A DNA stretch of 6,591 nt from DATDCV01 sp036524155. Lineage in GTDB: Bacteria > Verrucomicrobiota > Verrucomicrobiia > Limisphaerales > UBA8199. The first letter of the stretch is position 1, and every line of letters starts with the position of its first letter. Positions 1 through 6,591 of this stretch are shown piece after piece. Location: assembly GCA_036524155.1 (NCBI GenBank), contig DATDCV010000702.1, positions 1-6,591 of the forward strand, in the 5' to 3' direction. The notes under the pieces were generated by a model, which made no database searches, was not told the origin of the DNA, and worked only from the letters and a program-made list of their open reading frames with translations. The position numbers and the translations under genes are program-made.

Positions 1-187
1 AGAACGTCGCGAGATTGTCAGCCGCGGCCTGGCCGAGCGCTGGGCAGGCTAGTTGGAACGCAAGGAAAAAGGAAAGCACCGCAACCGGCACCGGTCCCAG
101 GTGGCGGCGGCGGCGGATCCCGCCTCCTGCCGACCTCGCCAGTCGAGTCGCGCTATTCCCGAGTGAAAGTCGGATAGCGAGTTTCAT
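1..187 (-). CDS. N-terminal part of an exported protein of unknown function (runs off the left edge)
   Basis: Reading the minus strand from the ATG at 187, the frame stays open for 62 codons to the window edge. It begins MKLAIRL, has an arginine run (R25-R28), then a hydrophobic core of about 16 residues (V33 to C48), then PALGQA followed by AADN. This is the layout of a secretory signal peptide, with cleavage plausible after GQA (residue 54). The stretch before the core, about 32 residues, is long for a Sec signal; the twin arginines before HLG could hint at Tat export, but the match is weak. An in-frame ATG at 199 would add MECH. I prefer 187 because GGA at 195-197 lies 7 bases upstream of it and MKLAIRL looks like a normal signal start. 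The gene follows the VWA gene by 37 bases on the same strand, so it probably shares its transcript. The mature domain is outside the window, so no function can be given. The first 20 or so codons look less typical of coding sequence than the rest, so the exact start is uncertain. Confidence 0.65.
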   Translation of the reverse strand, partial: MKLAIRLSLGNSATRLARSAGGGIRRRRHLGPVPVAVLSFFLAFQLACPALGQAAADNLATF

Positions 188-224
188 ATGGCATTCCATT
201 TCAGAGACCGGCGGGACGCGTGTC

Positions 225-2453
225 CTACGACAAACCCCAGCGTTTGCGGAGGACATACTCACCGCCGAGCAATCCGAGCACCAACAGCATCGTCCAGCCG
301 TTGACTCCGAACGTGCGCCGCATTTGCTTTCCGCGGCGCACTTCCTCGATCTTCGCCTTGATCCGCGCCACCAGGTCCGTTGCATCAGGACATTCCTCGA
401 CTTTGAACGCCAGCCCGTCACTGACACTGGCCCACTGGCGCAACGACTCCATGTTCCGAGCGGTGTTTTGGAACTCGACGTTCACATCGCGAATCTCGAT
501 CGACCGGCTGGCGAGCGGCACCTTGATCAAGTCCGTGACCGTCACGAGGTAAACGTCGGGTTTCTCAGCGCGGAACTTGAAATCGACCGGATGCAACGGT
601 TCGAGCTCGATCGCCTCCTCATGCAAAAGCTGTTTCCGGCCGTTCTCAACCCGGACGAAGAATTTGCGATTCAGGTCGATGATATTCTTCGGGTTAGGCT
701 GCTTTTCGAGCACAACCTGCACATCCATCTGCGGATGCAGGTCCTGGTCGGCCAGGTGAATGGCGATGTCCTGCCGCCCCGACTCGCTTAGATACCGGAA
801 AACCTGCCGCCAGAACCGATCGAACTGCTGTGGCTCGGAATCTTTTCCGAGCCGCCATCGCCAGAAATTCTGAATGGTCAGGACGGTTGAGATGCCGGCG
901 CCATAACGCTGGGAAGCCATCAGGATCCGCCGCCCGTGCGGGCCTTCCTCGCTCTGGTGCTGGAGCCAGACCTGGGCGCCGGGCTTCGGAGCATCCACGC
1001 GGCCGAATTGGGAGAAGGTGGGCAACTGGGCCCAGGTTTCAGGAACACCGCGGTCCTCGGCCACCTGAAAGATGGGATTCTGCAGCGCTTCTTCGGTGAG
1101 CTGGACGCGAAACGGGCGGTCCAGGCCCTGCACTCCCAGGTTGGCTGGAAAAGTCACCGGGAGCAACTGCTCGAGCCGGCTGTTCTGCCACGAGGTGTCA
1201 AAGGTCCCAATCCCGCCAATCAGCAATAGACCACCACCCATTTCGCCACAGAACCGGGCCAGGATTTCCTGCTGGGCCGGCGACAAGTCCGCCGGCCTTA
1301 GATTCGAAAGCACGATGACGCGAAATGGCGCCAACTCCTCCAAGGTCGTCGGGAAGCCGTTCAGGAACTCTCCCGCGCTCTCGACGTTCTGCCGGAAAAC
1401 AGACTGTTTGGAGGTGCGGGTCAGGCCGGTGAGCTTGATGGTTTGGTCGTTGTGCAGCGCCAGGCTGATGAACTTGTAATCCCACGTCAGCGCGCCCTGG
1501 ATATACAGCACACGCAGTTCTTTGTCGTCGGAGATCCGCACCGAGGCATTGCCCAGCATGCTGACGCATTTCAAATGGGGGACAGCCGGCGGCATGAGCC
1601 GGACGGTGTAGTTATGCACGCCTTCCTTGTCCTCGCTGACCTGGAAGTTTTCCATCCAAATACGCGAGCCTTTGCCGGGGGGTACGCTCTTCTGGCGCAG
1701 CACCTGCCCGTCCCGGAACAGCACCAGGTCAAAGGCGGGCATCTGTTCCGCGTTCATCATCTCCAACTGCGCGGTCACGCTGAACGAGGTCTTGGTCGGA
1801 ACCACAGCCGGGGCGTCCACTTCGCGCAGCGTCAGTGTCTCGACACCCTCGTCGCTGCCGAAACCCACCCCGATAAACGGCACCCGGGCATCCACCAGTC
1901 CGGTCAGCGCGCGTGGGTTGTCGCCCGCCTCGTTGGCGACGCCGTCGCTCAGCGCGATAACCGCGAGGGGAGGTTGTTGGGAGCCGCCGATAGCTTGCGC
2001 GATAGCGCCGCCGAGGTTGGTCCTTTTGCCGTTCGGAACCGCGGACTGCAGCTTCGCACCGTCCGCGGGTTCGGCGCTGGCGTCAAACAGCATCGCGTGC
2101 ACCGGCAGGTCGGCGGACTTAAGAGCCGGTAGAAGTCGGGAGCGAGTGAACTCCAGCGCCTGCTGATAGCGGGTGACGTCGTACTCCTGAAGCGACATAC
2201 TCTCGCTGCGGTCCACCAGGACGGCCACTGTGCGCGACGCTGGTGCCGGCGGTTCTTTGGCGACCCAAACCGGTTGTGCCGCGAGGAAAACCAGCGCCAG
2301 CAGGGGTCCCGCCCGAAGCGCGCCCAGCATCCCGATTCGCGCCCGGGAGAGGCCGCGCCGCCGCTGCCGCCAGGCGGCGAACGCCAGCGCCACCCCCAAC
2401 GGCAGCGCCAACCACCACCCTGCCTGAAAATCGAACGTAATTGCGCCGGTCAT
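225..2453 (-). CDS. Membrane-anchored VWA-domain protein with a degenerate glutamine-amidotransferase-like core
   Basis: A complete 742-residue protein. Two N-terminal membrane segments (about 11-27 and 44-60) flank an arginine-rich loop (R29-R39). A VWA domain follows (about 74-200) with an intact MIDAS metal site: D81-x-S83-x-S85, T145 in RTNLGG, and D170 in LSDG. A beta-rich segment (about 205-310) leads to a Rossmann-like core resembling class I glutamine amidotransferases (about 312-435; VLYIQGA, then GGGLLLIGG). It lacks the GxCxG nucleophile cysteine, so amidotransferase activity is unlikely. Next come NPIF (459-462), a WRWRL motif (531-535) with FDRFWRQ, a beta-sandwich-like region (about 560-655), and a last membrane segment (about 719-735) followed by RKR. 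Charges place the N-terminal loop and C-terminus in the cytoplasm and the VWA and core outside. The start at 2453 gives the expected N-terminal hairpin, though no clear Shine-Dalgarno is visible. It lies 16 bases after the coiled-coil gene. Related proteins occur in planctomycete and verrucomicrobial MoxR/BatA clusters. VWA domains usually bind proteins; the partner is unknown. Confidence 0.93.
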   Translation of the reverse strand: MTGAITFDFQAGWWLALPLGVALAFAAWRQRRRGLSRARIGMLGALRAGPLLALVFLAAQPVWVAKEPPAPASRTVAVLVDRSESMSLQEYDVTRYQQALEFTRSRLLPALKSADLPVHAMLFDASAEPADGAKLQSAVPNGKRTNLGGAIAQAIGGSQQPPLAVIALSDGVANEAGDNPRALTGLVDARVPFIGVGFGSDEGVETLTLREVDAPAVVPTKTSFSVTAQLEMMNAEQMPAFDLVLFRDGQVLRQKSVPPGKGSRIWMENFQVSEDKEGVHNYTVRLMPPAVPHLKCVSMLGNASVRISDDKELRVLYIQGALTWDYKFISLALHNDQTIKLTGLTRTSKQSVFRQNVESAGEFLNGFPTTLEELAPFRVIVLSNLRPADLSPAQQEILARFCGEMGGGLLLIGGIGTFDTSWQNSRLEQLLPVTFPANLGVQGLDRPFRVQLTEEALQNPIFQVAEDRGVPETWAQLPTFSQFGRVDAPKPGAQVWLQHQSEEGPHGRRILMASQRYGAGISTVLTIQNFWRWRLGKDSEPQQFDRFWRQVFRYLSESGRQDIAIHLADQDLHPQMDVQVVLEKQPNPKNIIDLNRKFFVRVENGRKQLLHEEAIELEPLHPVDFKFRAEKPDVYLVTVTDLIKVPLASRSIEIRDVNVEFQNTARNMESLRQWASVSDGLAFKVEECPDATDLVARIKAKIEEVRRGKQMRRTFGVNGWTMLLVLGLLGGEYVLRKRWGLS

Positions 2454-2469
2454 ACGCTGCCATCGCGCC

Positions 2470-5034
2470 CTATTTTTCCGATAGTTTCTCGAAGTACTTC
2501 TGGATCCTGCCCCGGTAAACGGGAGGCAGGCGCGCAGGGTCGATGTTCATGACACTTGGCTGGTCTTCCTTCCTGGCCAGTTGTTCCGAGGTTTCGACCG
2601 AAAAGTGCTGCAGCGATTCCATGATCCTTTTCAACTCGTCAATGTCCATCGGCTTTTCCGCTTTGAGCATCTGCTCCAATTCAGCCAGGATCTGGGCGCC
2701 GCGGTCGTTGTCGCCGAAGCGGCTCTTCATCCCGCCCTGGAGATACATCAGCCCCTCGCGGCATTGTTTGGCCTGGTCCTCCTTCGAAAGCGGCCGCTGC
2801 GCTTCCAATTGGCGGATGAGGTTGTTCAATTCGGCCATGCCCTGCGCGAAGCTGTCGGTGTCGTTCGGCTTGAGCGAGTCATTCTGCCGGGCCATTTGCA
2901 GCGCTTTGGGTTCGCTGTCGGAGAAGGCCTTGCTGACGTTCGCTAACCGTTGTTTCGCCTCGCCCGCCGCTTCTTGCTTGGTGGCCTCATCCTGGGCGGC
3001 CTGGAGCTTCTGCAGTTTGGCGTCCAGGTCGACTTTGTTTTGCCCGCTCAGCGCATCGCGCAACGGCTCGCCGAAGAGTTCCCGGGTCGGCTCCTGCTCG
3101 GCCGTCTTCTTCAACTGGTCCACCGTCTGTTTGGCTTCCTTGACCGTGCTCTGGAGCTCCTCATCCGGCATTTTGGAATCGGGCCGGGATCGCTGGTCAA
3201 ATTTCTGAATCTGACGGTCGAGCATTTGCTTGAGCTTGTAGGCGTCCGCAAGTTGGTGGCCGGCGGCCTGGTCCTGCATCGCCTGGCTCAATTGCTCCAG
3301 GGCGCTGGTGGCCTGTTGAGTTGCGGTTCGCGCCTCTCCGCTGCGGTTCTGCAAGGTATCCGCGGCCTTGGACATGAGTTTTTGGGCCTGGTCCGATTCA
3401 GTTTTCGTGCCCTTGAACACCTGGGGGTGTTGCTCCTGGAAGTCACCCAGGCTTCGCTGCAACTGCCGTTCCTGTTCGCTTAACCGGGAATATTGCGTGA
3501 GCGGTGCAGCGCGAGTCCGCCGCTCGAGGTCCCGTTGTTGCTCGAGCGTTTTCCCGACAAACTCCCGCGCGGCTTTGGCCTCGTCCCTGAACTCGGCCAT
3601 CTCTTTGAGTTTCCTGGAAGATTCAGCGATTGGCGGCGGTTCCTCCTGGTCGGGGTTTTGCTCGTCGAACGCGCCAGGATCGTCGGTGACCGCCTTCTGG
3701 AACATCTTCCGCGCCGCGATCAACTCCGCCAGGGCGAGTCGTTCCTGGTTTTGGGCCTCCGGCATCACGTTGTTCTGCAGGTGGCGGTTGGCGCTTTCGA
3801 GGGACTTCTCGGCCTTCGCCAGGTTGTCCAGCGCGTCGCCGATTGACTGGTTCTCCATTTCGGCGGCCATTTTCGCATAGAGGTGCTGAGCCGCGCCGCC
3901 CAAGTCGTGTTCGGCCTCCGCCAGCTTTTTTCGATCCTGCGTCCGCAACGTTTCCTGCTCCGGCGGCCTCTGGATATGCTGGTGAGTCTGGCGAATGACG
4001 TGTTGCTGGCGGCCGATGAGCCCGGAGAGTTCACTGAGGGCCCGGTAGGCTTTGCCGCCCGCGCCGCCGGGCATCTTGAGGATGTCCTCGCGGAAAGGGC
4101 GGACTTCCAGAAAGTAGACTTCGGAAGCGTAAGAGTTGGTTGGCTCGGTGTCCGCCCGCGCGTAATAGGTCATCACGTCCCAATCCGACAAGCCGTATTC
4201 GTCAAGGTAGATGGTGGGCTGAAAAACGGCGTAGCGCGGCTCAGCCGGAGGGGGCAGCGGGTGCTGCGTCTCGGTCGCACCATTGACGGTGGAGAACCAG
4301 CGGACATCCCGCAGAGCCTGGTTGGCGGCGGCTTCAATTTGAAGCGGCACCACGTCCACCTTGGTGAGCTTGAGGTCCATGCCGGGGTCGGTGATACGGA
4401 CCTCACCCCAGGTTTTGTTTTGCTCGAAGTTATTCGTGGAAGGCCCGGAAAGCTCGAGGGGCTTGTCCGCCGCCTCCACTGGCGGCGGTTTGGTCTTCTG
4501 TGCGGCGACCAGGCGCTGCCAGGGCGCGAAGGAGTGATTGAAGAGAAGCAGGCCCGCCACAACCAGCGCGAAGGCACCCAACCACGCCAAGGGCGTCGCC
4601 GGGGAGAATGGCCCGGGGGGCGTCTTCTCGGCCAGAACCGCCTGGGCCTGGCGGGCGATGTGCACCGCAAACGACTCGGTCGGCTGGTCGCCTCGCCGGC
4701 CTTCCAGGAACAGAAGCGTGTGGAGGCGATCGAGAAAGCGCCGATCAGCGCGCTCGACGACCGACGCCAACCAGCGACGATCGAGCGTGGCGGCCATGAT
4801 CGCGATGACCAGGATCATCCAGGCGACGAGGCTGGCGGCGCACAGCACGCCGAACAAGGCGAGGACCAGGTTCTGGTCCGTTATCCATCCCTGCAATATG
4901 GAGACTCCCAGCAACAGCAGCAGCAGGCCAACCACGATCCCCAGCACCGAGCTCCGCTGCACAAAACGGTGCCATTTCCACCTGAACTCAGCGCGGTTAA
5001 GGCTCGTCTCCAAAACGGTGAAACGGAAATTCAT
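2470..5034 (-). CDS. Membrane-anchored long coiled-coil protein, DUF4175-like
   Basis: An 854-residue protein. Two membrane segments lie near the N-terminus (about 28-50 and 54-82), followed by a basic cytoplasmic loop (DRRW, RADRRF) and a third membrane segment (about 147-166). A beta-rich domain (about 195-315) contains GEVRITDPG and YGLSDWD. From about 330 to 830 the chain is mostly charged, Gln/Glu/Ala/Lys/Leu-rich helix with heptad-like spacing, broken by a Pro/Asp/Glu-rich hinge (about 451-470). The tail LPPVYRGRIQKYFEKL (837-852) is a conserved-looking end that I recall in related planctomycete and verrucomicrobial proteins. Topology puts the beta domain and coiled coil in the periplasm. 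There is no enzyme motif; a scaffold, spacer or binding role is inferred. The start at 5034 is chosen because AAGGAG (5044-5049) sits 9 bases upstream, because it overlaps the previous stop as ATGA, and because the basic residues then come just before the first membrane segment. The frame stays open 57 codons further upstream, but that part lies inside the BatA-like gene. The DUF4175 assignment is from architecture and memory. Confidence 0.92.
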   Translation of the reverse strand: MNFRFTVLETSLNRAEFRWKWHRFVQRSSVLGIVVGLLLLLLGVSILQGWITDQNLVLALFGVLCAASLVAWMILVIAIMAATLDRRWLASVVERADRRFLDRLHTLLFLEGRRGDQPTESFAVHIARQAQAVLAEKTPPGPFSPATPLAWLGAFALVVAGLLLFNHSFAPWQRLVAAQKTKPPPVEAADKPLELSGPSTNNFEQNKTWGEVRITDPGMDLKLTKVDVVPLQIEAAANQALRDVRWFSTVNGATETQHPLPPPAEPRYAVFQPTIYLDEYGLSDWDVMTYYARADTEPTNSYASEVYFLEVRPFREDILKMPGGAGGKAYRALSELSGLIGRQQHVIRQTHQHIQRPPEQETLRTQDRKKLAEAEHDLGGAAQHLYAKMAAEMENQSIGDALDNLAKAEKSLESANRHLQNNVMPEAQNQERLALAELIAARKMFQKAVTDDPGAFDEQNPDQEEPPPIAESSRKLKEMAEFRDEAKAAREFVGKTLEQQRDLERRTRAAPLTQYSRLSEQERQLQRSLGDFQEQHPQVFKGTKTESDQAQKLMSKAADTLQNRSGEARTATQQATSALEQLSQAMQDQAAGHQLADAYKLKQMLDRQIQKFDQRSRPDSKMPDEELQSTVKEAKQTVDQLKKTAEQEPTRELFGEPLRDALSGQNKVDLDAKLQKLQAAQDEATKQEAAGEAKQRLANVSKAFSDSEPKALQMARQNDSLKPNDTDSFAQGMAELNNLIRQLEAQRPLSKEDQAKQCREGLMYLQGGMKSRFGDNDRGAQILAELEQMLKAEKPMDIDELKRIMESLQHFSVETSEQLARKEDQPSVMNIDPARLPPVYRGRIQKYFEKLSEK
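4909..4926 (-). repeat. Short CTG/TTG leucine-codon run in the first membrane segment
   Basis: Six leucine codons (four CTG, one TTG, one CTG on the minus strand) encode L37-L42 of the coiled-coil protein, within its first membrane segment. It is a small trinucleotide run explained by the protein sequence; the single TTG interrupts it. Confidence 0.6.
5031..5034 (-). other. ATGA stop/start overlap between the BatA-like and coiled-coil genes
   Basis: On the minus strand the four bases ATGA contain the ATG of the coiled-coil gene (5034-5032) and the TGA of the BatA-like gene (5033-5031). This arrangement is a common sign of translational coupling, in which ribosomes ending one gene restart on the next. 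It suggests the two proteins are made in linked amounts. Confidence 0.85.
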
Positions 5035-6591
5035 GCGCGTTCTCTCCTTGCCCCGGCCCAGAGGGTCTCGGAAAACAACAACAACAGGCCGCCCAGCACC
5101 ATCCACCACCACCAGCGCTGCTGCAACACCCCGGCGAGGCGCAAGTGGGTAGGGTGCGTTACAGCCGTAGCGGGGGCGGGCTCGTTCGGCTGAATCACAC
5201 GCCAAAGTCCCAACGCTTCAGAGGAATCGACAAATGCCAGCTCGGATTCTTTGGGGGAGACATTGACGCCGAACATTTTTTCGACCCGGTGGTTGTCGTC
5301 GAAGGTCAGCGAATAGAGCCCGGGTTTCTCCGGCATCCGCAGGCGTGTCCGCCCCCGTTCGACCGTTGCGCGGGAGAGTTCCTGTTCGCCGTCCCGCAGG
5401 GCGACTTCTCGCGGGCCTCCCGTCCCCGGGAATTGGAGGCTGGCCAACTCGCCCGGTTGATAGCTGGTCGGGGTCGGATCCTCCGCCCGCGCGGCCTGCA
5501 GCGCGAGATCCAGGAACGGGATGAAGCTCTGGTGGATCGGCCAGGAGGTGTGATCGCGGTCAAGGCCAAAGGCGCCCACAAACAATTTGCCGTTCAGCTT
5601 GGTCCCCTGGAAGAAGAAACCATCACCCTTCTCACCGAAGACGAGGGGGAGCGCCTGCGCGGCCCGGAGACGGACGAATTCATTCACTTTAATCTCCATC
5701 AGGTTCCCATAATCCGGAGACAGGAAGGGGTGAAAGATCGGGTGGTTGGAAAGGACGAACTGGAATCTTTCGGGAGCCTCCGGGCCGGGGCGCACAGTTC
5801 CTTCGGCCTCGAAGCCGAGCTCACGGAGGCAGCCGTCGATAGCCGGTGTAGTGCGGTTCACCAACAAGAGAACACCGCGGCCATTGGACAGGTAACGCCA
5901 GAGCAGCTTCCGGGCTTCGGCGGATTGCAGGTAGGTGCTCTCGATGCAAAGCACGTCCGCATCCTGGTTCAACGCGACTTCCTCGGCCAGGCGGGCAGGC
6001 TCGAGCGTGCGCGTGGCCCATTCACCTCGCATGATTTCAGGGGACAGCGCCAGTCTTAAGTAGGGCGACAGCGCCAGCAGTGCGACCTGCCCTTCGACAA
6101 CGGGCGCCAGCGAGAAGAAAACATGGTTGTCTCCGGCCAAAGCGTCCGGTGTTCCTTCGATGGTGGCGTCACCGCGCAGCCACTCGCCGGGGTCGGCTTC
6201 CCATTGGGCCTGGAGCAGGATCGTTTCGGGCTGGTTCTCGAGGCTGACCGCGCGGTTGAAAATCGCCTGGCCGTTAGCGCGCAAGATGACGGTCGCCGTT
6301 TTGGCTTCGCCCGAATGGGAAAGCCGCAGCGTAAAATTCACGAGGGATTTGTCTCCGAGGAAAATGCGCTGAACCCGCGGCTCGGAAAGCGAAAGATTGG
6401 GCAAGGCGGCCGCGCCGGGCGTGGGCATATCGACCTGCACTTTGCGCAAAAAAGGCGGGGTGTCGAGATTCTCGCTCCATTGATTTTGCTGGTTGTCACC
6501 GAGGAAGACCAGGCGCCTGTGCTCGCCGAGGGAGTTCTCGAGCAGTGCGTTGGCCTGGCGGAAAGCGGCCAGGTAGGAACCACGTTGGCAC
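5031..6591 (-). CDS. BatA-like VWA membrane protein, C-terminal 519 residues (N-terminus beyond the right edge)
   Basis: The frame is open from the right edge (first full codon at 6590) to the TGA at 5033-5031. Residue numbers count from that edge. Residues 1-40 look like the end of a VWA domain: a helix (YLAAFRQANALLE), then a strand RLVFLGDNQQNQW, matching the place where family members have a strand plus SDxQxxxW. A beta-sandwich of CARDB type follows (about 62-160; VNFTLRL, TATVILRANG, then GDNHVFFSL). Then comes a degenerate amidotransferase-like core (about 168-370; VALLAL, DADVLCIEST, GRGVLLLVN), with HPIF (283-286) and SWPIHQSFIPFLD (349-361). A second small beta domain spans about 373-445. 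A membrane segment (about 493-511), opened by WWWW, ends in GARRERA, so the C-terminus is cytoplasmic and the rest periplasmic. The missing N-terminus would be expected to hold the BatA membrane hairpin and the main MIDAS residues. A TTG at 6449 could be mistaken for the start, but the domain clearly extends upstream of it. No catalytic site is visible; a protein-binding role is inferred. Confidence 0.9.
   Translation of the reverse strand, partial: CQRGSYLAAFRQANALLENSLGEHRRLVFLGDNQQNQWSENLDTPPFLRKVQVDMPTPGAAALPNLSLSEPRVQRIFLGDKSLVNFTLRLSHSGEAKTATVILRANGQAIFNRAVSLENQPETILLQAQWEADPGEWLRGDATIEGTPDALAGDNHVFFSLAPVVEGQVALLALSPYLRLALSPEIMRGEWATRTLEPARLAEEVALNQDADVLCIESTYLQSAEARKLLWRYLSNGRGVLLLVNRTTPAIDGCLRELGFEAEGTVRPGPEAPERFQFVLSNHPIFHPFLSPDYGNLMEIKVNEFVRLRAAQALPLVFGEKGDGFFFQGTKLNGKLFVGAFGLDRDHTSWPIHQSFIPFLDLALQAARAEDPTPTSYQPGELASLQFPGTGGPREVALRDGEQELSRATVERGRTRLRMPEKPGLYSLTFDDNHRVEKMFGVNVSPKESELAFVDSSEALGLWRVIQPNEPAPATAVTHPTHLRLAGVLQQRWWWWMVLGGLLLLFSETLWAGARRERA
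5044..5049 (-). promoter_or_regulatory. Shine-Dalgarno AAGGAG for the coiled-coil gene
   Basis: On the minus strand AAGGAG reads from 5049 to 5044, followed by 9 bases and then the ATG at 5034-5032. It lies inside the last codons of the BatA-like gene. It is the only strong ribosome binding site in the window and it fixes the start of the coiled-coil gene. Confidence 0.8.

Noticed and set aside
44..60. Possible lipobox (FQLAC) in the left-edge signal peptide
   Set aside because: Glutamine at the -3 position does not fit the lipobox consensus, and a normal cleavage site (GQA) follows a few residues later.
123..128. AGGAGG on the minus strand inside the left-edge gene, considered as a ribosome binding site for a later start
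   Set aside because: The only codon at a suitable distance is ATC; no ATG, GTG or TTG lies at the right spacing before the hydrophobic core.
200..224. Possible terminator between the VWA gene and the left-edge gene
   Set aside because: Only a 3-bp stem around ACGCGT is visible and there is no T-run, so read-through is more likely.
15..791. Plus-strand open frame of 258 codons across the gap between the VWA gene and the left-edge gene
   Set aside because: Its product has no recognisable pattern and it overlaps the strongly supported C-terminus of the VWA protein on the other strand.
1198..1569. Minus-strand 123-codon frame inside the VWA gene, considered as evidence of a frameshift
   Set aside because: The VWA frame is continuous and keeps its domain order throughout, so this is only an overlapping shadow.
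3883..5193. Plus-strand open frame of 436 codons opposite the coiled-coil gene
   Set aside because: It is antisense to a well-supported gene. Its product is rich in Arg, Gly, Gln and His with no domain pattern, as expected of a shadow frame in high-GC DNA.
5035..5205. 57-codon upstream extension of the coiled-coil gene
   Set aside because: It lies entirely inside the BatA-like coding sequence in another frame; the ATG at 5034 has a proper ribosome binding site and ATGA overlap.
5145..6059. Plus-strand open frame of 304 codons opposite the BatA-like gene
   Set aside because: Antisense shadow; the minus-strand frame shows coherent beta-strand and membrane patterns, this one does not.

Overview
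The window holds a stretch of one minus-strand gene cluster, read from right to left: the C-terminal part of a BatA/VWA-type membrane protein (cut by the right edge), a long membrane-anchored coiled-coil protein of the DUF4175-like type, a complete VWA-domain membrane protein, and the first about 62 codons of an exported protein (cut by the left edge). The plus strand carries only shadow frames. No RNA gene, mobile element, CRISPR array, promoter or terminator was seen.

The likely host is a high-GC Gram-negative bacterium of the Planctomycetota-Verrucomicrobiota group, more likely Verrucomicrobiota. The basis is the gene order and protein architectures (BatA-like, then a DUF4175-like coiled coil, then a VWA protein with a degenerate amidotransferase-like core), which from memory are typical of that group downstream of MoxR ATPase and DUF58 genes. 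No taxonomic marker is present, so this is an inference.

Layout: 6591-5031, BatA-like C-terminal part; 5034-2470, coiled-coil protein, starting inside the previous stop codon (ATGA overlap) behind a good AAGGAG ribosome binding site; 2453-225, VWA protein, after a 16-base gap; 187 (or 199) to 1, start of a signal-peptide protein, after 25-37 bases. The tight packing suggests a single transcript.

How they may work together: charge patterns place the large domains of the three membrane proteins outside the inner membrane, and the fourth protein is exported. The set therefore looks like an envelope assembly: a metal-ion-dependent adhesion-site (MIDAS) VWA protein, a related VWA/beta-sandwich partner and a long coiled-coil spacer. 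In related clusters a cytoplasmic MoxR AAA+ ATPase and a DUF58 protein accompany such genes; they would lie beyond the right edge. The substrate or function of the system is not known, and nothing here shows it.
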